From Streptomyces achromogenes (GTDB taxonomy: Bacteria > Actinomycetota > Actinomycetes > Streptomycetales > Streptomycetaceae): a stretch of 64,000 nt of DNA. Shown in pieces: positions 1 to 6,977 of the stretch. Location of the stretch: the NCBI RefSeq assembly GCF_030816715.1, contig NZ_JAUSYH010000001.1, forward strand, positions 4,588,001 through 4,652,000. Direction: 5' to 3'. Under the pieces are notes generated by a model, which was not told where the DNA came from, did not search any database, and was given only the letters and a program-made list of their open reading frames with translations. The stretch's first letter is position 1; the number at the start of each line of letters is the position of its first letter. A program made the position numbers and the translations under genes.

Positions 1-236
1 GCGCCGTAGCCGTCGCGGTGGTGGTGCCGCTCGGTCTCGACCACGGTGGTCGAGGCGGGAGGCACCATCACGCGGCGGCGCCGGGCGATGCTGCTGAAGG
101 TCGTCACGCCGATCAGGCCGACGATCATCAGGATGACGCCGACCAGGTCGAGGTTGACGCCCTGCATGTCCCAGTCGGTCGCGAACGTGAGGATGGCTCC
201 CACGGCGATGAGGATGATGCATCCGCCGAGGCCCAT
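1..236 (-). CDS. DUF6458-like small membrane protein (3' end outside window)
   Basis: The reading frame starts at ATG 236, behind a GGAGGCAAC ribosome site, and runs off the window edge without a stop (about 78 residues visible). It shows two hydrophobic helices (about residues 5-22 and 29-50), with an acidic/aromatic DWDMQGVNLDLVG link between them. A basic RRRR stretch and a Thr/His-rich tail follow. This two-helix layout matches the small actinobacterial DUF6458 membrane proteins, whose function is unknown. Assignment is by recall of the family pattern. It is transcribed divergently from nothing visible and lies downstream of the aminopeptidase on the same strand. Confidence 0.7.
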   Translation of the reverse strand, partial: MGLGGCIILIAVGAILTFATDWDMQGVNLDLVGVILMIVGLIGVTTFSSIARRRRVMVPPASTTVVETERHHHRDGYG

Positions 237-341
237 GGTGTTGCCTCCTGTCCGGTGTACCGGCCGTTCCGGTCACCACCGGACTCCGGGTACCCGGGCG
301 GTCAACTCCCATGCGTCCAGGGCGTGCCCGCCGACCGGCCG

Positions 342-1664
342 CTATCCCCGCAGGAACGCCGTGAGCGCGTTGGCCAGCAGGTACGGGTCGGCGTCGCCGC
401 ACAACTCCCGTGCGCTGTGCATCGACAGGATGGCGACGCCGATGTCGACGGTGCGGATGCCGTGCCGGGCCGCGGTGATGGGGCCGATGGTCGTGCCGCA
501 CGGCATGGAGTTGTTGGAGACGAAGTTCTGGAACGGCACGCCCGCCTTCTCGCAGGCCGCGGCGAACACCGCCCGGCCGCTGCCGTCCGTCGCGTAGCGG
601 TTGTTGACGTTGACCTTGAGGATCGGCCCGCCGTTGACCCGCGGGTGGTGCGTCGGGTCGTGCCGCTCCGCGTAGTTGGGGTGCACGGCGTGCCCGGTGT
701 CGGAGGAGAGGCAGACGGTGCCCGCGAAGGCTCTCGCGCGGTCCTCGTACGAGCCTCCGCGCGCGAAGACCGAACGTTCCAGCACGCTGCCGAGCAGCGG
801 GCCGTCCGCGCCGGTGTCGGACTGCGAGCCGTTCTCCTCGTGGTCGAAGGCGGCCAGCACCGGGATGTACGGCGGCTCCGCGCCGCTCGTCGCCACGGCT
901 GCCAGCGCCGCGGTGCCGGCGTGCACGGACAGCAGGTTGTCCATGCGCGGGCCGGCCACCAGCTCCTGGTCGCGGCCCAGGTAGGCGGGCGGCTCCACGG
1001 GGTGCACCATCAGGTCCCAGCCGGTGACCTGGCCCGGGGCGAGCCCGGCGTCGTCCTCCAGGAAGGCGATCAGGTCGCCGTCGCGCACGTCGCCGCCGAG
1101 GCCCCAGACGGGCTGGAGGTGCCGCTGCTTGTCGAGCTTGAGGCCGTCGGCGTTGACCGACCGGTCGAGGTGGATGGCGAGTTGGGGCACGCGCAGCAGC
1201 GGGCGTCCGACGTCGACGAGGCGCGTCGAGCCGTCCCGCAGGGTCAGCCGGCCCGCCAGGCCGAGGTCGCGGTCGAGCCAGGAGTTGAGCAGCGGGCCGC
1301 CGTAGATCTCCACGGCCACCTGCCGCCAGCCCTGCGTGCCGGTGTCGGGCAGCGGCTTGACGCGCAGGTTCGGGGAGTCGGTGTGCGCGCCGATGATCCG
1401 GAACGGCGTGTGCGGCGCCGCGCCCTCGGGCACGTACCAGGCCACGATCGCGCCCCCGCGCAGCACATACCGGCCGCCGCTGCCGGAGGCGGAGACGCCG
1501 TGCGTCTCGGCGTCCCAGGCGTCCGTCTCCGAGACCTGGCGGAATCCGGCCTTCTCGAGCCGCTCGGCCGCGTTCGCCACGGCGTGATACGGCGACGGGC
1601 TCGCCGTCAGATACGTCATGAGGTCGTCGGTGTGGCCGCGGTCGAAGCGGGAGGGTTCGCTCAT
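342..1664 (-). CDS. M18 family aminopeptidase (aspartyl aminopeptidase type)
   Basis: Cytosolic di-zinc metallopeptidase that removes N-terminal residues, by family preference acidic ones. The 440-residue length fits M18 enzymes. Metal-ligand motifs are visible: GAHTDSPNL (His/Asp near residues 94-96), MDNL (near 241), FDHEENGS (Glu-Glu near 276), SSDTGHAVHPNY and a C-terminal LSMHSARE His. I start at ATG 1664 because AAGGTG lies 6 nt upstream. A GTG at 1673 is in frame but would overlap that ribosome site. The gene follows the FadE5-type gene on the same strand, but a strong hairpin between them argues for separate transcripts. Confidence 0.92.
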   Translation of the reverse strand: MSEPSRFDRGHTDDLMTYLTASPSPYHAVANAAERLEKAGFRQVSETDAWDAETHGVSASGSGGRYVLRGGAIVAWYVPEGAAPHTPFRIIGAHTDSPNLRVKPLPDTGTQGWRQVAVEIYGGPLLNSWLDRDLGLAGRLTLRDGSTRLVDVGRPLLRVPQLAIHLDRSVNADGLKLDKQRHLQPVWGLGGDVRDGDLIAFLEDDAGLAPGQVTGWDLMVHPVEPPAYLGRDQELVAGPRMDNLLSVHAGTAALAAVATSGAEPPYIPVLAAFDHEENGSQSDTGADGPLLGSVLERSVFARGGSYEDRARAFAGTVCLSSDTGHAVHPNYAERHDPTHHPRVNGGPILKVNVNNRYATDGSGRAVFAAACEKAGVPFQNFVSNNSMPCGTTIGPITAARHGIRTVDIGVAILSMHSARELCGDADPYLLANALTAFLRG

Positions 1665-1684
1665 GGTGTTCACCTTAACGACGT

Positions 1685-1722
1685 ACGAGGGCCCGCCCCC
1701 GGGGATGGGAGCGGGCCCTCGT
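1685..1722 (-). terminator. Hairpin terminator between acyl-CoA dehydrogenase and aminopeptidase genes
   Basis: ACGAGGGCCCGC pairs perfectly with GCGGGCCCTCGT across a 14-nt loop. It lies about 160 nt after the dehydrogenase stop and just ahead of the aminopeptidase start, so it may end the upstream transcript or sit in the aminopeptidase leader. The rest of 1723-1883 holds only degenerate CCGGAACGCG-type repeats and no gene. Confidence 0.6.
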
Positions 1723-1883
1723 GAGGACCGTGTGGAGTGCGGCGCGGTTGTCCTGGTGAGTCCGGGTGAGTCCGATTGCGTCCTGGAGCGGCCCCGCGGC
1801 GGCGGATCCGGAGAGGAGCCGGAACGCGTCCCGGAGGTGACCCGGAACGCGCTACCAGGGCTGGGGTCGGACCCGAGGGCGTC

Positions 1884-3710
1884 CTAGAACGCGGCCTCGT
1901 CCAGCTCCATCAGGTCCAGCTCGACGTCGGCGGCGACCTTGCGGGCCAGGGTGACGCCCGGCAGGACGTTGGCCGCGAAGAACTTCGCCGCCGCGATCTT
2001 GCCGGTGTAGAACGGCCGGTCCTTGGCGGAGGCCGTCTCCAGCTTCTCGGCGGCGATCGCCGCGCCCTTGAGGAGCAGGTAGCCGACGATCACGTCACCG
2101 GAGGCGAGCAGCAGGCGGGTGGTGTTCAGGCCCACCTTGTAGATGTTCTTGACGTCCTGCTCGGTGGCCGCGAGGTCGGTCAGCATCAGGCCGACGATGG
2201 CCTCCAGCTCGACGGCCGCCTTGGCCAGGTGCTCGCGGGCGCCGGCCAGCTGCTCGCCGCCGGTGCCGAGCGCGAGGAACTTCTTGATGTCCTCGGCGAG
2301 GGAGTTCAGCGCCGCGCCCTGGTTGCGGACGATCTTCCGGAAGAAGAAGTCCTGGCCCTGGATCGCGGTGGTGCCCTCGTAGAGGGTGTCGATCTTGGCG
2401 TCGCGGATGTACTGCTCGATCGGGTACTCCTGGAGGAAGCCGGAGCCTCCGAAGGTCTGCAGCGACTGGGCGAGCTGCTCGTAGCCCTTCTCGGAGCCGT
2501 AGCCCTTGACGATCGGCAGGAGCAGGTCGTTGAGCGCGTGCTCGGTCTTGCTGTCCTCGCCGGCCGCCTCCTTGACCGCGATGGCGTCCTGGATCGAGGC
2601 CGTGTAGAGCACGAGGGCGCGCATGCCCTCCGCGTACGCCTTCTGCGTGATCAGCGAGCGGCGCACGTCGGGGTGGTGGGTGATGGTGACCTTGGGCGCG
2701 GCCTTGTCCATGAAGTTCGCCAGGTCGGGACCCTGGACGCGCTCCTTGGCGTACTCGAGCGCGTTGAGGTAGCCGGTGGAGAGCGTGGAGATCGCCTTCG
2801 TGCCGACCATCATGCGGGCGAACTCGATGATGCGGAACATCTGGCGGATGCCGTCGTGCTTGTCGCCGATCAGCCAGCCCTTGGCGGGGTGCCGGTCGCC
2901 GAAGGTCATCTCGCAGGTGTTGGACGCCTTGAGGCCCATCTTGTGCTCGACGTTCGTGGCGTAGACGCCGTTGCGCTCGCCCAGCTCGCCGGTCTCGAAG
3001 TCGAAGAGCGTCTTCGGGACCATGAAGAGGGACAGGCCCTTGGTGCCGGGTCCGGCGCCCTCCGGACGGGCGAGGACGTAGTGGATGATGTTCTCCGACA
3101 TGTCGTGCTCGCCGGACGTGATGAAGCGCTTGACGCCCTCGATGTGCCAGGAGCCGTCCTCCTGCTGCACGGCCTTGGTGCGGCCGGCGCCCACGTCGGA
3201 ACCCGCGTCGGGCTCGGTGAGGACCATCGTCGAGCCCCACTGCTTCTCGACGGCGATCTGCGCGATCTTCTTCTGGACGTCGTTGCCCTCGTCGAAGAGG
3301 ATGCCCGCGAAGGCCGGGCCGGAGGAGTACATCCACACGGCCGGGTTCGCGCCGAGGATCAGCTCGGCGAAGCCCCAGATCAGCGACGGCGGGGCGGTGG
3401 TGCCGCCGATCTCCTCGGGCAGGCCGAGCCGCCAGTACTCGGAGTCCATGAAGGCCTGGTAGCTCTTCTTGAAGCTGGCGGGGACCGGCGCGGTGTTGGT
3501 CTCCGGGTCGAAGACCGGCGGGTTGCGGTCGGCGTCCACGAAGGACTCCGCCAGCTCGTTCTCCGAGAGGCGGGTCAGCTCGCCGAGGATGCTCTTCGCG
3601 GTCTCGGTGTCCATCTCCTCGAACGGGCCGGTGCCGTACAGCTTGTCGCGCCCGAGCACCTCGAAGAGGTTGAACTCGATGTCGCGAAGATTCGACTTGT
3701 AGTGCCCCAT
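1884..3710 (-). CDS. fadE: FadE5-type acyl-CoA dehydrogenase
   Basis: FAD-dependent alpha,beta-dehydrogenation of acyl-CoA thioesters in fatty-acid beta-oxidation. The 608-residue protein is the long form with an extra C-terminal domain. The start MGHYKSNLRDIEFNLFEVLG closely resembles the N terminus of mycobacterial FadE5 as I recall it. Visible motifs are LTEPDAGSDVG (substrate/FAD loop, about residue 174), an ITSGEHD stretch, QTFGGSGFLQEYPIEQYIRD and LYEGTTAIQGQ, which carries the catalytic Glu. An ORF continues upstream to 4469, but family similarity begins only at ATG 3710, which has GGGAG 8 nt before it. A 44-bp inverted repeat lies 64 bp upstream. Substrate chain length cannot be read from the sequence. 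Confidence 0.93.
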   Translation of the reverse strand: MGHYKSNLRDIEFNLFEVLGRDKLYGTGPFEEMDTETAKSILGELTRLSENELAESFVDADRNPPVFDPETNTAPVPASFKKSYQAFMDSEYWRLGLPEEIGGTTAPPSLIWGFAELILGANPAVWMYSSGPAFAGILFDEGNDVQKKIAQIAVEKQWGSTMVLTEPDAGSDVGAGRTKAVQQEDGSWHIEGVKRFITSGEHDMSENIIHYVLARPEGAGPGTKGLSLFMVPKTLFDFETGELGERNGVYATNVEHKMGLKASNTCEMTFGDRHPAKGWLIGDKHDGIRQMFRIIEFARMMVGTKAISTLSTGYLNALEYAKERVQGPDLANFMDKAAPKVTITHHPDVRRSLITQKAYAEGMRALVLYTASIQDAIAVKEAAGEDSKTEHALNDLLLPIVKGYGSEKGYEQLAQSLQTFGGSGFLQEYPIEQYIRDAKIDTLYEGTTAIQGQDFFFRKIVRNQGAALNSLAEDIKKFLALGTGGEQLAGAREHLAKAAVELEAIVGLMLTDLAATEQDVKNIYKVGLNTTRLLLASGDVIVGYLLLKGAAIAAEKLETASAKDRPFYTGKIAAAKFFAANVLPGVTLARKVAADVELDLMELDEAAF

Positions 3711-3773
3711 GGCGACGGCTCCCGGAATCCGTTGGAGAGATGGGCGAGGCACTGGATCCTCGCGCTGTTCACA

Positions 3774-3817
3774 TACCGACAAGTAGCAAGTACCTACGAT
3801 GATGCTACCCGTCGGTA
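3774..3817. promoter_or_regulatory. Inverted-repeat operator upstream of fadE
   Basis: TACCGACAAGTAGCA (3774-3788) and TGCTACCCGTCGGTA (3803-3817) are inverted copies matching at 13 of 15 positions across a 14-bp spacer. The site lies 64-107 bp before the dehydrogenase start, where a promoter is expected. Paired arms of this kind are typical of TetR-family regulators of fatty-acid catabolism, but no regulator gene is adjacent and the regulator is unknown. Confidence 0.6.
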
Positions 3818-3886
3818 ATAAGTTGCAACCCCCAGTCGGGCAAGTGTGAGAAGGGTCTACCTCGCTCCGCCGTCGGCGCGCCTCGG

Positions 3887-3892
3887 TACTCT
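3887..3892 (+). promoter_or_regulatory. -10 box for a leaderless transcript of the SseB-domain gene
   Basis: TACTCT ends 7 nt before ATG 3900 and no ribosome site is present, the usual geometry of leaderless actinobacterial mRNAs. Confidence 0.55.
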
Positions 3893-3899
3893 TGCGCCC

Positions 3900-4382
3900 A
3901 TGTACGGATACGGCCAGCCCATGGACGGCGGTGCTGCCCAGCAGCAGTACGCGTCGCCGCAGCAGCAGATGCCCGGCGGCCATGGCGGGTACGGCCAGCA
4001 GCCGCCCCTCTATCCGGAGCCGTCCCCGCCGTCCCTCGCGGACGCGGTCCGGGCGTTCACCACGGGGCAGCTGGCCGCAGAGGACTTCCAGCAGGTCTTC
4101 GCCACCTCCAAGGTCTACTGCCCGCGCGGCGACAACCCCGGCTTCCTCGCCCTGCACAACACCCAGCAGCCGGTGATCCCGATGTTCACCAGTCTCAAGG
4201 AGCTGCGCCGGTACGCCGGCAAGGAGTCCAAGTACTTCGTGATCACCGGTGCGGAGGTGATCGACCTGCTCCCCACCGGCTACGGCTTCGTCCTGGACAT
4301 GGAGGGCGAGCACCGGATGGTCTTCGACGCGAAGGCCGTGGAGCAGATGGTCGAGTTCGCGATGCGCCGGATGTACGGCTGA
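3900..4382 (+). CDS. SseB N-terminal-domain protein
   Basis: Encodes 160 residues. Residues 1-45 are a flexible Gln/Gly/Pro/Tyr-rich segment (YGQP, QQQYASPQQQM). Residues 46-160 form a compact domain (FTTGQLAAEDFQQVFATSKVY, then VIPMFTSLKELRRY, GAEVIDLLPTGYGFVLD) that fits the SseB N-terminal fold common in Streptomyces. The family's biochemical role is not established in these bacteria. ATG 3900 is supported by the -10 box 7 nt upstream. The gene is divergent from fadE and shares its promoter region. A compact hairpin terminator follows the stop. Confidence 0.8.
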   Translation: MYGYGQPMDGGAAQQQYASPQQQMPGGHGGYGQQPPLYPEPSPPSLADAVRAFTTGQLAAEDFQQVFATSKVYCPRGDNPGFLALHNTQQPVIPMFTSLKELRRYAGKESKYFVITGAEVIDLLPTGYGFVLDMEGEHRMVFDAKAVEQMVEFAMRRMYG

Positions 4383-4408
4383 GACGGTCACCCGTGCGGT
4401 GCGATGCG

Positions 4409-4432
4409 GCCCGGAGGGAATGCCCTCCGGGC
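4409..4432 (+). terminator. Terminator of the SseB-domain gene
   Basis: GCCCGGAGGG and CCCTCCGGGC form a perfect 10-bp stem with an AATG loop, followed by TTTCG, 26 nt after the stop codon. Confidence 0.8.
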
Positions 4433-4455
4433 TTTCGCGGTTATGGGTGGCAGAA

Positions 4456-4471
4456 AGTTCAATGCTCAACT
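4456..4471. promoter_or_regulatory. Candidate MarR-type operator upstream of pirin
   Basis: AGTTCAATGCTCAACT is an imperfect palindrome (AGTT...AACT with inner A and T matches) 36 bp before the pirin start, in an AT-rich patch unusual for this genome. Its size and composition fit MarR-family sites. No MarR gene is adjacent, so this is a guess from shape. Confidence 0.35.
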
Positions 4472-4506
4472 AAAATGATACGTACGCCGCCCAAGGAGGT
4501 ACGGAC

Positions 4507-5478
4507 ATGCCCGCAGTGACCGTCGAGAACCCGCTGACCCTGCCGCGCGTCACCGCGTCGGCCGAGGCCGTGGCACGCCCTGTGCTCGCCGTCACGACCG
4601 CGCCCAGCGGTTACGAGGGCGAGGGCTTCCCGGTGCGCCGCGCGTTCGCCGGGATCAACTACCGTCACCTCGACCCGTTCATCATGATGGACCAGATGGG
4701 CGAGGTGGACTACGCGCCCGGGGAGCCGAAGGGCACCCCCTGGCACCCGCACCGCGGCTTCGAGACCGTCACCTACATCATCGACGGCATCTTCGACCAC
4801 CAGGACAGCCAGGGCGGCGGCGGCACCATCACCAACGGCGACACCCAGTGGATGACGGCCGGCTCGGGCCTGCTCCACATCGAGGCGCCGCCGGAGTCGC
4901 TGGTCATGTCCGGCGGTCTCTTCCACGGCCTCCAGCTCTGGGTGAACCTGCCGGCCAAGGACAAGATGATGGCCCCGCGCTACCAGGACATCCGCGGCGG
5001 GCACGTACAGCTCCTCACCACCCCCGACGGCGGCGCGCTGCTGCGCGTCATCGCCGGCGAGCTGGACGGGCACGCGGGGCCCGGCATCACCCACACCCCG
5101 ATCACCATGGTCCACGCGACCCTCGCGCCCGGCGCGGAGCTCACTCTTCCGTGGCGGGAGGACTTCAACGGCCTGGCGTACGTCCTCGCGGGCAAGGGCG
5201 CGGTCGGCGCGGAGCGACGCCCGATCCACCTGGGCCAGACCGCGGTCTTCGGCGCGGGCTCCTCGCTGACGGTCCGCGCGGACGAGAAGCAGGACGCGAA
5301 CACGCCGGACATGGAGGTCGTGCTGCTCGGCGGACAGCCGATCCGTGAGCCGATGGCGCACTACGGCCCGTTCGTCATGAACACCAAGGACGAGCTCCAG
5401 CAGGCCTTCGACGACTTCCAGAAGGGCCGCCTGGGCACGATCCCGGCCGTGCACGGGATGACGGAGGAGGGCATCTAG
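4507..5478 (+). CDS. Pirin family protein
   Basis: A 323-residue bicupin. The N-terminal cupin carries the metal-binding signature HPHRGFETVTYIIDG (about residues 81-95), then HIEAPP and GLQLWVNLP. The C-terminal pirin domain includes HGPFVMN-like YGPFVMNTKDE. Bacterial pirins bind iron and some show quercetin dioxygenase activity, while others modulate enzymes or respond to stress. Which applies here cannot be told. ATG 4507 follows a strong AAGGAGG at 4493-4499. The transcript ends in a long hairpin after 5528. Confidence 0.93.
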   Translation: MPAVTVENPLTLPRVTASAEAVARPVLAVTTAPSGYEGEGFPVRRAFAGINYRHLDPFIMMDQMGEVDYAPGEPKGTPWHPHRGFETVTYIIDGIFDHQDSQGGGGTITNGDTQWMTAGSGLLHIEAPPESLVMSGGLFHGLQLWVNLPAKDKMMAPRYQDIRGGHVQLLTTPDGGALLRVIAGELDGHAGPGITHTPITMVHATLAPGAELTLPWREDFNGLAYVLAGKGAVGAERRPIHLGQTAVFGAGSSLTVRADEKQDANTPDMEVVLLGGQPIREPMAHYGPFVMNTKDELQQAFDDFQKGRLGTIPAVHGMTEEGI

Positions 5479-5527
5479 CCCTCGCGTTCAGCCCTCCGGC
5501 CCGCCGGAACCCCGGTACGATACGACA

Positions 5528-5567
5528 AGGCCCGAAGCCCGCAACATCGGTTTGCGACTTCGGGCCT
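5528..5567. terminator. Terminator downstream of pirin, probably bidirectional
   Basis: AGGCCCGAAG pairs with CTTCGGGCCT and GCAA with TTGC inside, around a 7-nt loop, 50 nt after the pirin stop. It also faces the end of the small reverse-strand frame at 5571. Confidence 0.8.
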
Positions 5568-5570
5568 GTC

Positions 5571-5792
5571 TCATGTCACCTGGCCGCTACGGCAGTACGC
5601 AGATCGGGCTGCCGTCCGGTGTGGGACCCGCATGCCGCACACACCCCGTTCGAACAGCAGGTCCAAGCTGTCGTGTACGCGCTTGTGGGAGAGGCCCGTG
5701 TCGGCGCTGATCTCTTCCACGCGATACGTGGCCCCGCCGTGCAGCAGCGCTGGGGCCACGTAAGCATCACCTCCGTCTCGGACGGTCGGCAT
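5571..5792 (-). CDS. Possible small HTH protein or remnant
   Basis: A 73-residue frame starting at ATG 5792 contains TYRVEEISADTGLSHKRVHDSLDLLFERG, which reads like a short winged-helix/HTH segment ending in an Arg-rich tail. No clear ribosome site precedes it, and overlapping frames on both strands are similar in length. It may be a genuine small regulator, a decayed regulator fragment, or chance. The remainder of 5793-5933 shows no gene. Confidence 0.35.
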   Translation of the reverse strand: MPTVRDGGDAYVAPALLHGGATYRVEEISADTGLSHKRVHDSLDLLFERGVCGMRVPHRTAARSAYCRSGQVT

Positions 5793-5933
5793 ATGCCGGG
5801 GCAAAGGGCCGCGCTGGCAAGGATGTTCACCCTTCAGGCGCGGACGTTCGAATTCTGAGTTCCAGTCATGTCCCGTTCACCCGGGCGGCCGTCAGGTCAG
5901 GACAAGTCGGCGGGGTCGTGATCCGCTGGGGCC

Positions 5934-6977
5934 GTGCACCTGCTCCCGCTTCCCGCCCGCCGCTTCGCGGCCTGGTGCGCTGTGGTGCTGCTCGCGTCGG
6001 GCGTCGGGTACGTCGGGATCCGGCTGTGCGCGGAGTTGCGCACCGCCGTCACCCCCGTGCTGCTCGCGCTGCTCGGGACCGCGCTGCTGCGGCCGTTGCA
6101 CCGGCGGATGGTGGCGGCCGGGGTGCCGCGGTCGCTGTCGGCCGGGATCACCTGTGTCGCCGTCGTCGCCGTGGTCGGCGGGGCCGTGTACATCGTCGTC
6201 GCCGCGCTGATCGACAGCGGGGACCAGATCGTCGCCGCGCTCCGGTCGGCGGCGCGGAGCATCGCCGACCACTTCGGGGCGGCCGGGACCTCGCTCGACG
6301 ACCTCGCCGCCAACGCGAAAGAGCTGCTCACCAAGTTCGGGGGTACGGCCGCCTCCAATGTCATCAGCGGGGTGAGCGTCGTCGGCGAGACCATCGCCAT
6401 GGCCGTGCTGGCGCTGCTGCTGGTCTTCTTCTTCCTGCGGGACTCCTACCGGGCCGTCGGCATCCTGCGGTCCGTCGCTCCGGGGGGCAGCGCCGACACC
6501 CTCGAGGCCATGGCCCGGCGGGCCTTCCGCGCGGTCGAGGGGTTCATGCGGGGGACGACGTTCATCGCCTTCATCGACGCCGTGTGCATCACCGTCGGGC
6601 TGCTCGTCCTCGATGTGCCGGGCGCGGTCGGGCTGGGCGCCCTCGTCTTCGTCGGGGCGTACATCCCGTATCTCGGCGCGTTCCTCTCCGGAGCGGTCGC
6701 GGTGCTGGTCGCGCTCGCCGACCGGGGGGTCGTCATCGCGCTGTGGGCGCTCGGCGTGGTGCTCGCGGTGCAGGTGCTGGAGGGGCATGTGCTGCAGCCG
6801 ATGATCCAGAGCAGGACCGTGCAGATGCACCCGGCGGTGGTCATGGTCGCGATCACGGCCGGGGCGTCCGTGGCCGGGGTCCTCGGCATGCTGCTCGCGG
6901 TGCCCGTGACCGCGGCCGGCTTCGGGATCCTGCACGAACTGCGCACGCGTTACGAGGCTGTCGCCGACGGTTCGTAG
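5934..6977 (+). CDS. AI-2E family transporter
   Basis: A 347-residue integral membrane protein of the PF01594 type. It has paired helices near the N terminus (LRPLHRRMVAAGVPRSLSA between them), an extracytoplasmic amphipathic stretch (about residues 90-145) and then a membrane-dense C-terminal half with the conserved YIPYLGAFLSGAVAVLVAL and LEGHVLQPMIQSRTVQMHP segments. Some members export autoinducer-2 or act as ion exchangers. The substrate here is unknown. The start is taken as GTG 5934, the first plausible codon before the hydrophobic segment, with only a weak ribosome site. The 3' end overlaps the convergent PP2C gene by 28 bp. Confidence 0.85.
   Translation: MHLLPLPARRFAAWCAVVLLASGVGYVGIRLCAELRTAVTPVLLALLGTALLRPLHRRMVAAGVPRSLSAGITCVAVVAVVGGAVYIVVAALIDSGDQIVAALRSAARSIADHFGAAGTSLDDLAANAKELLTKFGGTAASNVISGVSVVGETIAMAVLALLLVFFFLRDSYRAVGILRSVAPGGSADTLEAMARRAFRAVEGFMRGTTFIAFIDAVCITVGLLVLDVPGAVGLGALVFVGAYIPYLGAFLSGAVAVLVALADRGVVIALWALGVVLAVQVLEGHVLQPMIQSRTVQMHPAVVMVAITAGASVAGVLGMLLAVPVTAAGFGILHELRTRYEAVADGS

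Noticed and set aside
18..1724. Long forward frame opposite the aminopeptidase gene
   Set aside because: Arg/Gly/Val-rich antisense shadow created by GC codon bias. The reverse frame carries the M18 motifs.
1776..3818. 680-residue forward frame opposite the acyl-CoA dehydrogenase
   Set aside because: Low-complexity antisense frame. The reverse strand has complete FadE5 similarity.
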